From Castor canadensis (lineage: Eukaryota > Chordata > Mammalia > Rodentia > Castoridae): a stretch of DNA of 64,000 nt. Positions 1 to 13,733 of the stretch are shown piece after piece (positions within the stretch are counted from its first letter, which is position 1; the number at the start of each line of letters is the position of its first letter). The notes beneath the pieces are model-generated. The model was not told the origin of the DNA and did no database searches. It saw nothing but the letters and a program-made list of their open reading frames with translations. The stretch spans positions 42,628,295 to 42,692,294 of the forward strand of contig NC_133389.1 of NCBI RefSeq assembly GCF_047511655.1, read 5' to 3'. Position numbers and translations under genes: made by a program.

Positions 1-157
1 AGCCCTATCTCAACCAATGGCTTGCGTGGTGGTGTGTATCTGTCATCCCAGCTGCAGGAAGGATCAAGGTCCAGGCTGGTCTGAGCATGAATATGGCACT
101 TTATACAAAAATAACTAAAGCAAAAAATGGCTGGGTACTGCCAAAAAACAAAAAAAT
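1..157 (+). mobile_element. multi-module SINE, cut by the window edge
   Basis: Tail of one B1-like module (ctatctcaaccaatgg), a second module (gtggtggtgtgtatctgtca) and the first bases of an ID-like unit (atggctgggtactgcc). Confidence 0.65.
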
Positions 158-224
158 CTATTATTATCTGATAAAATGATGAGTATTATTTATTAACGTA
201 GAAGAATTTTTTTCAAAAGCTTAC

Positions 225-281
225 CTTGTATTCTCTTGATAAGTTTCTGTGTTATCAGATGTGGATGTCTCACTCCTATTA
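225..281 (-). CDS. RNF138: RNF138 coding exon 4, 57-nt Ser/Thr-rich cassette
   Basis: Reads in frame after exon 3 as a Ser/Thr/Asn/Glu-rich linker (residues 131-149) with no zinc ligands. Acceptor cttaag, donor gtaagc. Both ends cut a codon after base 2, so skipping removes exactly 19 residues without changing frame. Too short to stand out as an ORF; found by matching the known RNF138 sequence. Confidence 0.93.
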
Positions 282-3200
282 CTTAAGAAGCAGGAGGGAG
301 GGGGAGAAATGTTAACATCCCAAATAATAAACATTAGGGGTTCATTAACTTGAACTGTTGATGAAGACTAGTCTGAATTTGTTTTAAAAGTCTGAACTTC
401 AAGTAGTTCTGAACTAGGAGATAATTATGGCATTAATTGCTTTTCAAATAAATTAAGATAGGAATACTTACTAGGTTTTTATTTGTGACTTTTAAAATCT
501 GCAGTTACAGCCAGGTGTAGTGGTAACAATGTTGTTTCTTTATATATCGTTCACACAGTTCTTTGCCGTTTAGCTACATACCCCAAAAGACTTTTTTCTT
601 TCTTTTATTTTATCGTTTTTACATTTATTTACATGTGTACACACTGTTTGTGCCACCTCCCCCTCCCTCCCTCTTAGCCCCCCTTTTGGGCCCAAAAAAA
701 CTTTTAAAAACCACTACTATGCACCTTAATACCTGTTCAGGTATAAGAAGCACTTTTTTTTTTTTACAATATGAGGAACGCAAAAGCAAAACCTATTTTT
801 TTTTTTTTTACAATAAACCCAAATTATAGAGAATGCATTTAAGGGGGATATTTTGTGATTTTGTGACCAAACCCAGTCTGTGATATCTATTTTAAAAAAG
901 GAAAATCTCAAGTCAAGACATAGTGGTGCATTCCTATAGTCCAAGATACTCAGAAGGCTGAGTAAGGCAGGAGGATCACTTGAATCCAGCAGTTTGAGGA
1001 TAGTCTGGACAACATAATAAGACCCCATCTTTTTTTTTGTTTTTTAAGGCTGGGCACCAGTGGCTCACACCTGTAATAGTAGCTACTTGGGAGGCTGAAA
1101 TCCAGAGGATCACAGTTCAAGGTCAGCACAGGCAAATAGTTCAAGAGACCCTATCTATAAAATAACCACAGCAAAATGAACTGGAAGCCTGGCTCAAGCA
1201 GTAGCATGCCCGCTTTGCAAGCACAAAGCCCTGAGTTCAAACTCAAGTCCCACAAAAAGAAAAAAGTAAACTCTTTTTTTCTGGGGTTTGAACTCAGGGC
1301 CTCACGCTTGCTTGGAAGGCATTCTTGCCACTTGAGCCACTCCGCCAGTCCTAAATTCTTCTTTAAAAAAAAAAGTGCATATTTTAGTTGAGCATGGTGG
1401 CATACACCTGTAATCTCAGTACTTGAGAGGTGGAAACAGGAAGAAGGGGAGTCAGAGGTCAGCCTACTAAGACCCTGTCTTAAAAAAAAAAAAAAAAATA
1501 GTTGGGCTGGTAGAGTGACTCAAGTGGTAGAATGCCTGCCTAGCAAGCAAGCATCAGGCCCTGCATCCAAACCCCAGGGCCACAAAAAAAGAAAAAGTTG
1601 TGCATGTTTTAAAATGTACATAAAGTATCCATGATTATATAAAAGACATGCACAGTTTTTAAATAAACATACAAATACTGGGAATACAATCTCAAGTTTT
1701 TTATTGATGGGGTAGGTCAAGTAATCACAACACCTCTGATTTAAAGCATCTTAATAGCAAAATTAATGCCCTTTAAAAATGCTTTCTCAGCTGGGGCTCA
1801 GGTGGCTCACATCTATAATTCTTGCTACTGAAGAGGCAGGAGTCATGAGGATTGTGGTTGGAAGCCAGTACAGGGAAATAGTTCAAGAGATCCTATTTCA
1901 AAAATACCCAACACACACAAAAAAAGGCTGGCAGAGTGGCTCAGGTGGTAGAGCACCTGCCCAACAAGCATGAAGCACTGAATTTAAGCCCCAGTATCAC
2001 ATAAAAAAAGAAAAAAGAAAAGAATATTTATGTTGGGGGTAGAGATACAGCTTACAGGGATACAGTAGAGCACTTGTCTAGCATGCATCAATCCCCATCA
2101 CCATAAAAAAATGTTGTCTAGCAAGCATCATACTTAATAGTATAATTATAGGTGCATTCCCACTAAAATCAGAAATAAGAAAAAAAAAAGATGCCTGCTA
2201 TTTAACACTAGAGAGAGATCCTATTTAGTGCAATAAACCAGGTATGTTATTAAGCATTAAATTAAAAAGCAACAGACAAAACTATATTAGAAAATACTGT
2301 TTTTCATAACAAATCTAAAAGAACCTACAGTTAAATTATCAGAACTATTACAACCAAAGTTACTGGATATTAAGATTATGGACAAATATCTATAACATCC
2401 CTCATTAGTAATAACCAATTAAATTACTAAACAGAGAAAAAAAAAGACCCATTTGTATAGCCATAAAAACTATATGTTATTAGGAAGAGATGAACTAAAC
2501 ATTTACAGATGCTTTAAATGAAAATTTTTTGTTTTGCTTTATTTTGGGTGCTGCTGGGGATTGAACCCAGGGCCTTGGGCATGCTAGGCAAGTGTTCTAT
2601 CACTGAACTACATCCCCAGCCTTAAAGATCTTAATTGGCTTCATTGTTGATTCTAAAATCAAGCAAAACTTCATTCCACAAAACAGAGTAAGGGTTCCTT
2701 ATAAAAGGGAAAGATAAACTATATTCTTAAATTAAAAAAAATAGCATTATAAGATGCCAATTCTCTCCAAATTAATTCATGATTTTAAGAAATTAAATCT
2801 TCATAATGCCTTTTTTAAAAACTAGGGTTTTAACTCAGGACTTTGAGCTTGAGTTATACCTCCAGCCCAAAAACCCATAATGCTTTTGATGAAAATCCCT
2901 ACAGGGAGCAGGCACAAGTTTATAATCCTACTACTGAGGAGGTCAAGGCAGGAGGATTGAGTATTTCAGGCTAGCCTAGGCTACTCAGCAAAAAAACAAA
3001 ACAAAAAACACTACAGGGACTTCTAGGAAACTCAAAAGTCTGACACTAAATTTTGCATGGAATAGCAAAAAGCCAAGAATATCACAATTATTTTAAGAAA
3101 ACATGGGAAGAAATAAGAGACTTATCATTAAAGCCATAGGAATTAAGATAATAGTATGACACTAGAGCAATAAATGGACCAAAAGAACAGAATACAGGTA

Positions 3201-6200
3201 TGTAAGAAAGAAGTAGCATTATAAATCAGTGGGGGAAGGAACAGACTCCTTAATGAATGAACAACTGGTTGGTTAATCACATGAGGAAACTTTCCTACAT
3301 TGCATTATGCATCCCAAATAAATGTGAAAAGCACAGCTTTGTTTTTTTTAAAACAAAACACAACACAACACAACTCAGGGCCTCTCTCTTCGTAGGCAGG
3401 CTCCCTGCCACTAGAGCCACATCCCCAACCCCTGTGCTTTTCTTTTTCTGTGGTGCTGAGGATTGAACTCAGGACCTCACACATGTTAAGTACACTCTAC
3501 CACCGAGCTATACCCCTAGTCCAAATGTTTTCTTCTTTGTATTAACTACCTGAAGTTCTGAAACAGCACATAGAGTAGTATAATTTATTTGACTACAAAC
3601 TCAAATTCTTACATACTAGACACCTTGCCCTTCCAGGCCTATTGTCCTATATTTTACAACTATGCCCTGTGTGCTCAGAGAAAAACCTGCATCATCAGGC
3701 CCCGTGGCTCTGTTTTTCCAGTTGGGTCCAGCCAAGGAGGAGATTTGGTGGCACAAACAACAGGATGGTCAAGATTTAAAACTTCCTTGCAAAACTGCCT
3801 TGACTGGCTGCATCTCTCTGACTGTCCTCCCCATTCAACTTTCTTTCAACAGGTTCTGGTATCTACTTCCTGACTTTCAGTAGGCTGAAGATACATCATT
3901 ATTCTTTGTGGCTTCCTACATCTGTTCACACAATGTACCCAATATACTACTCATTGAAAATAGTTCCTTTAGCTGGGTGTGCTGGGCCATGCCTGTAATT
4001 TCAGCAATCAAGAGGTACAGGCATTAAAGATGGTAAATTCTAGGTCAGTTTGGAATATATAGTGAGACCCTGTCTGAAAAATCGAAAAGGCAGGGTTGGA
4101 GGCATGGCTCAATGGCAGAGCACTTGCCTCGCAAGCTCAGGCCCTGAGTTCAAATCCCAATACCATACACACACACAAAAAAAGAGAGAAATAGTTCCTT
4201 TACTATAGTCTCCTCAAAGTGCCTGGAACACATTAGGACCCTGACAATACTCTGGCATCATATTTTATATTTCCTACCATTAAAACAACAACAACAAAAG
4301 CCTTTGTTTTGCTGGACATGGTGTTACATGCCTGTCATCCCAGAATTTGGGAAGCTAATGCAGGAGGAACACAAATTCAAAGTCAGCCTGAGCTATATAA
4401 TCAGACAATGTATCAAAAAATCAAGGTCTTAAACTGGAGATGTGGCTCAAGCCATAGAGCACCTGATTTGCATGAAGCCCTGAGTTCAACCTCAGTCCCA
4501 TATCCACCACCAAAAAAAACACAAGGTTTTGGGATATAGCTAAGTGGGAGAGTGTTTACCTAGCATATTCAAAAGGCTCTAGGTCCCAGAGTTCAACACC
4601 CAGCACTGCAAAAAAAACAAACCAGCAAAAGAAAAAAAACCCTTTCTTTGCCTACTTCCTTACTAAACATTCATACACAAATTCAATTCTTCCCACTCCA
4701 ATTAGAACTTTGCATAGACTAGAAAAATGATTAAGACTAAGAAGCCTATTTTACATAAGGATATATACCACTAAACAAATAAACAACAAAATCTGGAGTC
4801 TCTAACTGGAGAACAAAGTTCATTTCAAGACGCCAGGAAAGACTTCACAGAGTAGCTGACATCTGGTCTAAGTTTTTAAGGAAAAGAAAAAGTCCACTAG
4901 CTGGCAAAATATGGGGAGGGGTAGTGAGGAAAAAGGAAATACAAATGGTAAAAGTATAGAGGTGAGGGAGTGATGATGATGAATTATGATGAAGACAAGG
5001 GTAATGAATTTCATCTAATGACAAAAATCAAGTAAACTGAAAACCTGAAAGAATTTTACAGCCCAGGAAATGAAAAATTACTAAAGACCTTTACTAAAGC
5101 AGTTTTAACTGAGGAGTATGTAAAAAGCCTAGTGCATTAAGCTAAATATAGAGTGGTTAAGAGTAGTTAAATTACTAAAATTAGCAAATTATATAATGAA
5201 CAGTGACTAAAATAAAAACTTATCAACTCTAACATACTGTTTCCTAGGAGTTTCTGTAATAGTGGCAAAATTGCCTTTAAGACAGTTGTGCATAAATTTG
5301 TTTTTCAAAATTAAACAAAGCATTATTTAGGAATACACACATGATGATAACATATAAGAAAAAGCAAGGGAATAATAATCCAAATAGGAAGTCAGTGGTT
5401 TTAGGAGTATAGGTGCAAATGGGCAAGAGCCCACAGGAGATTCCAGGGTTCTGAAAAATGTTCTATTTTTTTTACCTAGTTTAGTGGATTACTGGGTATC
5501 TATTTTGTTACTATTTTTCAAATCACACATGCACATGCTGGTCACTCTTCTGTACATATTCTAAACGCATTTAATATACATAAATTCTGAGACAAGATAC
5601 AAAATCAAATCAAAACCTAGTTTAAAAGAAAATTGAGAGGACTGGTAGATTGGCTCAAGTGGTAGAGTGCCTGCCTAGGAAGTGCAAAGCCCTGAGTTCA
5701 AACCCCAGTACCACCAAAAAAAAAAAAAAAATTGAGAATAAAATACGATTATGAATTTAGTTGTACCAAGCCTCAACTTTTACATGAGGCTACTAGAATA
5801 AAGACTTCAAATAACTTTAGGTCTATCCTTTAGATGACAGTGAAAAAAGTTCCAGTGTTCAAATACATTACTAAGAGGAACTGTCTCTAACTTTCAAATT
5901 ATTTCATTGCAAAATCAGTAAGAAAAAAAGCCTTCCACTCTCGTCTGATTTTTATTCAAAGAAAAGTAGATTCTCAGGATGATTTTAAATAACACAAGCT
6001 TAACTATATCATGAAGTTGATCTCCTAGACACAGTATTATATGTACCAAACAAATTTTGAAGGCAAATGCTGTAGTTCTGGTAGTATAAGTTACTTTAAA
6101 AACATACTGTTATATAATTATATAATTTCCCAAACAATATCCTTTTCAATTTAAAATTTTTTCTTTTCAGATTAAAAGTTGCTTACCTGTTTCCTACTGA

Positions 6201-9200
6201 ATCTTGAGAAATCTGAAAGTTTGGAATGACAGAAGAAACACCATATTCATCCTGATACTTCTTACAAGATTTGTAATGATGTCTCATGCGATAGAATTTA
6301 ATCTGTAAATTATTAAATGTGATTGTTAATTTAACATAGAACTCCACAAGGTTTGAGACACTTGTCAACCAGAGAAGTAAGATAAAAAGATAACTAAAAA
6401 TTTCACTTAAGCAAGAAGTTTTGATTTTTGGTTTGGTTTTTTTTTTTTTTTTTGGAGTACTGGGGGTTGAACTTAGAGCCTCTTGCTTCCTAGAAAGGCA
6501 CTCTACCACTTGAGCCATTCAGCTAGCCCAATAAGAAGTCTCTTTAAAGAAAAATCAGTAAAAGTTTTAATTCTTAAGTAGGACCTAAAAAGAGGAAACA
6601 TTTTTGTTGTCTATTAGATGCACAGACCATGGAGATGAATCTACATTTCATAAACTTACTACAAAAGAATTAAACAATTTTACACTTGAAATGATAATAT
6701 TAATTAGGAAAAAAATAGTAAGAGGTTGCTTCATGCTATTGGGAATTTCTTTATTTAACTACTAAAGCCTGGCAGAGTTAGAAGGCACATTTAAAAAGGA
6801 ACATGTTTTAGTTTCTCACGGAGGAGCAAAGCCAGAAGTTCTCAAGTATGTTTTCCAGTTTTACTTCATTGACCTGTCAGTTACACACCTTCCTCAGAAA
6901 GATGGAAAAGTAGATCTGACTTGGGTGAAAGCAGGAAGTAGCAACTGGTTTTGCTCACTGACTTTATTGGCCATTAGAAAAAGTGTCTATGATAAACACC
7001 AATAGACACATGAATATGCTCAAAGCCTAAATATTTCTCACCAATTCACTCCTCTAAATAATAGAACAATAAAATCCAGAGTAGAGAAATGATACCAGTT
7101 ATTTTCCCACCTGTTTCTTAAAACTTAACCAAAGTCTTCTGCCAAACAGTTTGTGATTTCTTAGGTTAAACATAGCTATAGAGTTCCATGGCTATGGGCA
7201 AACTATTAGCATTTCTATGAGCCAAGTTGCAATAATGATGCTACTATCAGAAAAACTAAGGGTTGAATCTGTACCTCAATGGGGAACAGGTGAGCTAAAT
7301 GCTCCTTCAGTTAATTTAGTAACTAATCAGTAAATGTTTGCTTTGAATTTACTAAAAATTATGATAAATACAAAGATTTTATCTTTCAGTCTCTGTTCTC
7401 ATAAACTCATAATCTAGTAAGATGTACAGCCACAGCTTTTGGCCTTTTCTAACCAATTCCCAACCTATGTGACATCTTTCTTCTCAAAAACAACACTTAC
7501 CAAGGGAATTCAGACTATTTCAGAGTACAACTTTAAAAGAGCTATATTATATTTACCTGTTTTGCACAGCATCTGCAGCTACCAGAAAACTTCCTCATGA
7601 TATTTTCAAGATCTAAGGCCCGTTCTGGACATGCTCTTTCTCTTCTAGTCACATGTCCACGACACAAGGGACAATGTATTCCACTTTCTCTCATTGCAGT
7701 CAGGAAACATTTTCTACAAAAACTAACCCAAAACATTTGTGACATGTTAATTACAGAAAACAATTACTCTTTTTATTTCCATGATTAAACATAAACAAGT
7801 GATTATGGATATGTATTTATGCTAAATAAGTCAGGCTATTCAAATGCACATACATCTCAAAATTTTAAGAACTGGATGAGATGGGAACATAAAAGAAATA
7901 ACACTCAAGTGTGCTTTACAACTTTTTAACAGAGTAGTATGAAAAGTAAATATTACTATGAAGGGTGGCAAAAAGGAAGAACTGGATCATATCCCAGCTC
8001 TGCCATTTGGCTGTGTGAAGCATCACACCTAACACACTGAATATCCATCTCTTCCCCTTATAAAATGAAGGGATGAAGTACATCAGCTTTTGTCAAAAAC
8101 TGATGTGTGTTCAGATACTATTCCACAAAATACTATTAAGTCTACTACCAAACAATACACAAGTCTGGGGGTGTAACTTAGTGGTGGAACACTTGCCTAG
8201 CATGCATGAGGCCCTGGTTCAACCCCCCTCCAACCCTAGCAAATAAAAAAGAGTGCATAGATCGATTTGAGAAATTCTAGGATAAGGTTTTAACAAGCCT
8301 ATCTGCTAAGGAAAAACAAGTGTTGCCCAAATTTATTTGATCAATAAATATAAAAATTTTCCACAATAGTATGCATAGTATGCAAGGGAATATTTGTTGG
8401 TACTGAGTTTGAACTCAGGGCTTCACAATTGCTAGGCAGGTGCTCTACCACTTGAAGCCACCCTTTTTTGTGTTGGGTTTTTCGAGATAGGGTCCCTCAA
8501 ACTATTTGCCTGAGCTAGTTTTGAACCACAGTCCTCCTGATTTCTGCCTCCTCACTAGCTAGGATTACGGTTGTGAGCCACTGGCTCAAGTGAATATTTA
8601 AGCACACTTACAGCTTTAAACATCTATAGTTAGCATTCTAAGTGGAACCACACTAAATAATATAATTTTTATTTTCCCTCTCACATACGATCATTTTGCT
8701 TTTAAGAGAACCATAGAAATCACAGAAGTCTGAAGGGAATGATAACCAGAATATACAGGGAACTTAAGAAACTAAACTCTCCTAAAATTAATGAACCAAT
8801 TAAAAAATGGGCAACTGAACTTAATAGAACTTTCTCAAAAGAAGAAATTCAAATGGCCAAAGAACACATGAAAAAATGCTCACCATCCCTAGCCATAAAG
8901 GAAATGCAAATCAAAATCACACTAAGATTCCACCTCACCCTTGTCAGAATAGCCATCATCAAAAACACCACCAGCAACAGGTGTGGGGAAAAAGGAAACC
9001 AAATCCACTGTTGGTGGGAAACCAAATCCACTGTTGGTGGGAATGCAAGCTGGTACAACCACTCTGGAAAAAACTGGAGATTCCTTAAAAACCTAAACAT
9101 AGACCTGCCATATGATCCAGCAATCCCACTCCTGGGGATATACCCAAAGAAATACAACATAGATTACACCAGAGGCCCCTGCACACCCATGTTTATTGCA

Positions 9201-12200
9201 GCGCTATTCACAATAGCCAAGTTATGGAAACAACCAAGATGCCCCACTATTGATGAATGGATCAAGAAAATGTGGTACTTGAACACAATGGAATTTTACT
9301 CAGCCATGAAGAAGAATGAAATCTTATCATTTGCGGGTAAATGGATGGAACTAGAGAACATCATTCTGAGTGAAGTCAGCCAAGTTCAGAAGACCAAAAA
9401 TCGTTATGTTCTCCCTCATATGCGGACATTAGATCTAGGGCAAATGCAGCAATATGTTTGGACTGGGACCACATGACAAGGGGAGAGCACATTTCAGTGT
9501 TATAGGTAGAAAACCCAAAACATGAAAGCGTTTGATGTCCCCACTCCAGAGGAACTAATACAGAAACCTTAAAGCAACAGAGGTTTATCATGAGAAGGGG
9601 ATCAGTAACCAGGGTAAAGATCAATTAGAGATGAATCAACATGGGTCATAACACATGTACACGAAAGCAATGCTAGGAATATTTCTGTATAGCTATCCTC
9701 AACTCAACTAGCAAAAACACTTTGTCTTCCTTATTAGGCTTGTCTCTTTTCTTCAACAAAACTAGTGATAAAGGCAGAATACAACCTGCCTGGAACTGAG
9801 GGGGGAAGGGGCAAGAGGGTGGGGGAGGGGAACAGGGGAGAGAAATGACCTAAATAATATATGCACATGTGAATAAAAAAATAATAATAACAAAAAAAAG
9901 GAAAAAAATAAATAAATGGTTTGCAAATCTAAAAAAAAAAATCACAGAAGTCTGTATTTGGGATCCAAAGTAATAATGCGTTTAATCCAATTCTGTATAC
10001 ATACAAATATACTGATATTAATCATTTATGCTAACAAAGGTAACACAGAACCTGAGGTTCCAAACTTCACAGCATTGAACAAGTTACTTTTTCACTCTAA
10101 AATCCACTTCTTCACCCAAACAACCCAACTACAATTGAGTTGTTCAATTGTAAATAGATCAACACAGATAATGTATGTAAACTACTCATCACAATATTTA
10201 TGTCAAGAAAGTGCTTGATAGTAGCTAATATCATTAAAGTAGCATTAGAAGTGGTTAACACTTCTTAATTACGACCATAAACTAAACCATTAAAATAGTC
10301 ACCATAACTTGGAATCAAAATAATGCAAAGCAATCAAGACCAAGAAATCAGTTTATATTTGTCAAACAAAATACAGTTTTAAAAATAATATAAGCCAGTG
10401 TGGTGGTATATGGCTGTAATTCCAGCACTTAAGAGGCTGAGGCAGGAGAATCTGGAGCTCAAGGGCAGTCTGGGCTACATAGTGAGTTCTAGGCCAGCAT
10501 GGGCTACATAATGAAACCCTGCCTCAAAAGCATAAATGAAAAAATTTTAAAAATAAGCACCAGGTTGTACTCCCTAATTATTTACACAATGTACAATATG
10601 TACAGTATGTCTGCTGAATGAGACACAACTGGATGATCCATATAATTAATTTTTAACACCTACATACATCACTGGAAACTTTCAAATAATGATTTTTCAA
10701 TGTCTAGTAGCTTCCAGAGAAGGAATAAAAAGTATTTAAGTAGATCACTTACACAGGAATGAAGACCAGATTATACTAATTGATAAGAAATGGCAAAACA
10801 GTGGAATGATGTGCTCAAAGTTCTGATGAAAGATGATTTATAACCTAGAATCCCACCTTCTGGATATTAAAATCATTTGCCGTATATATGTACTTTAGAC
10901 TTCTTGCAGGGGGCACAGTACTGGGTTTGAACTCAAGGCCTTGTGGTTGCTAGACAGGCTGTCCTACCACTTGAGCCATGCCCTAGCCCTAAGCATTTCT
11001 GACATAATGCAACATTTGAAATACTGAAAATGTTTGCATTCTATGTAACTGTACACTAAAACTTACATGGCTTGTGGGAAAAAAATGGTTGGAGTAAACC
11101 ATCTGTGAAACCTAGTCACCAGAATATTAACAAAAGCACAAATAATCCTAATAAACATAATAAGACATTTTGAAAGTTATTTAAATTCCATCTAGGCATG
11201 GTAGTAAATGCCTGTAATCCCAGAACTCAAGATGTTGAAGCAGGAGAACTGAAGAGTCCCAAGCCACCTTGGGCTATATAGTGAGACCCTGTCTCAAAAA
11301 AACAAACCCAAAAGTCCCAAAATGTACCCAAAAGTATTTCCTGACAAAACACTTTCCCTTAAAATCTAAAACAAAAACAAAAAGCGGGGAGGGGGAGGGA
11401 ATAAGTGTTTAAGGATATCAACTAGAGAAACAAATGTAAAATGCATAAAGGAAAAGAGAAGAATGCAACAGGTATTCCAAGAACTCGAGAAAAAGAACCA
11501 AGAACACAGGGTAGGCATCCTGTATGAAAGGGTTTAATTCTGTGCCTTGTTATATTGTATATTTCAGTATACTTTTTAGCTGCCTTTGATGATGTTGGGG
11601 GGTTTTGGGGTGGGGGAACATACACAAAGCAATCTGTTATCTATTTAGCCAGACACACTGCATCACTCACTGCTCAGTTTATCCTTTGTTTAATCTTGTT
11701 TGTGGGCCTCTGAAATGGGAAATTTTAAGTTGGTAACATAGTCTAAATTCATCCAGGTTCCCTAAAATTTCTCTTTCTTTCTCTCTCTCTCTCTCTCTCC
11801 CTCTCCCTCTCAGTGGGACGGTTTGAACTCAGGACTTCATGCTTGCAAGGTAGTCACTCATACCTCCAGTCCTGTTATCTAACATTTCATTTTGTGCTTT
11901 AGTAGTCTTTAGGTGTTTTTCAAAAAGGGTCTCCAATTTTTGCCTGGACCCAGCCTGGATTGGGATCCTCCAATTAATGCTTCCAGTAAAGCTGGGTTGA
12001 CAGGTGTGCACCATCACATTCAAGAACTTTGAGATGGGGGACTTGAGAACTTTTTGACCTTAAAGAACCATCCTCCCCATCTCTTGCTTCCCACACAGCT
12101 GGGATTAAAGGCATGAGCCACCACACCTGGCTTGCACTTTAGTAGTCTTAAGGTTTCTCATGCTCAGAGATTCCCCCTGCATTTCCTTCTAAGTTACAGG

Positions 12201-13698
12201 TTTTTTTGGTTTTTTTTTAAAACTTCATTCAGGAGATCGTGGGTTTCAAACTCTGGATCTTCTGACAGCTAGGCTAGTTAGTGCTCTAGGACTTGAGTCA
12301 CTCTGCCAGCCAAAGTTATAGTTTTAAAGGTTTTTATCCACCTGAAAAAAAGATTTTTATGTGCAATATACAGTGGAGAGCTCATAGGCAGTCACTGACT
12401 ATATACTTATCTTATTCAGTTAGTTGTTTTCCCCCCTCATTGATTTACAATCTTTTATCTGTCAAAGATAGAAGTCCTGAAATATGTGTGGGACTATTTC
12501 AACTCTCTTACATTTTAATGATTATTTATCTACTCCAGAAATCAATACCATACCTATAGTTTCATAGAATGTCATAATCTGATAGGGTTGGCTTTATTTC
12601 TATGTTCTACTTTTTCAAAAATCTTCTTAGTTACTCATGGTCATTTACTCTTTTTAAAAAAATTTATATTAGCAGCCAGGTCCCCTGGGCCTCTCATAGT
12701 GTTCAAAGCCAGAGTGAACTGTGCCTGGCCTCCGCCTGTAGGATGCTTGCAGTGAACTGGGTTGGCACAGTGAGAAAAAAAGAAAAATTTGTACAAATGG
12801 GTTTCACTGTGATGTTTACAACATGCATATGATGTACTTTGATCAATTTCATCCCATCTATATTATTTTCTTAACCCCCTCTTCCTTCTCCCCTCATTTT
12901 TAAGTTTTTGGTGGGTTTCATTATGCTATTTTTTGCTATAAAATATTCACACACGCCCATCACCCTCTCCTTTCTCCCTCCACCAACCACTGGTTTCCCC
13001 CCTCCCAAATGTCATTAACTCTTCAGATCCAAAAAAAGGCCAGGAATTTATTGGAATTGCATGAACCTCAATCTAAGTTTCCCACATTAAGTGAAAGTTA
13101 AAACAGATCATAGGTGGTATTAAAGTGAATAATGGCTACCCAAAGATAGTTGCATTTCCTAGTTTCAAGAAAAGTGAATCTTATCTTATGGTAAGAGAGC
13201 TGATTAAGAATTTTGATGAGAGAAAGATTAGCCAGATTTGTCATCATGAGTATCTTCGTAAGGAAGATTTGATACAGACACAGAGAATTCATGTGAACAG
13301 GGATGCAGACATTGGACTGCTATAGCTTCTTGCGTCAGGAGGGAACACCTGCCAACACCTTGTTTGTGGCTACTGAAATTGATTTTAGACTTTTAGTTTC
13401 TAGAGTGGTGAGAAAATAACTTCCATTGTTAAGGTTGTGGTAATTTGTTAGGGAAGCCCTAGGAAACATACATGGACTTAAATGTAAAACATAAAACGGT
13501 TTATTTTGTTTAAAAAATAGGATAAATATTCATGATACAGAGCTCTAGAATGACTTGATATTTATAGCACATTCCATTAAATATGGACAAAGTAGAATTC
13601 ATAAACATTAAAGGACTAGATGTGTGGCTCAAGTAGTAAAGTACCTGCCTTGCAAGTCCAAAGCCCTGAGTTCAAATTCTAGTTCTAGCACAAAAAAT

Positions 13699-13733
<35 letters not shown>

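Noticed and set aside
5639..5730. tRNA gene (A- and B-box-like sequences with a tRNA-like arm)
   Set aside because: It is one of dozens of ID-like SINEs with the same layout, ending in an A-tail and lacking a full cloverleaf.
8739..9476. 245-codon ORF as a possible cellular gene
   Set aside because: Its translation is LINE-1 ORF2 C-terminus, in a 5'-truncated insertion bounded by a TSD.
13125..13325. 66-codon ORF, possible retropseudogene
   Set aside because: The surrounding 380 bp follow an MLT1-like LTR from end to end.
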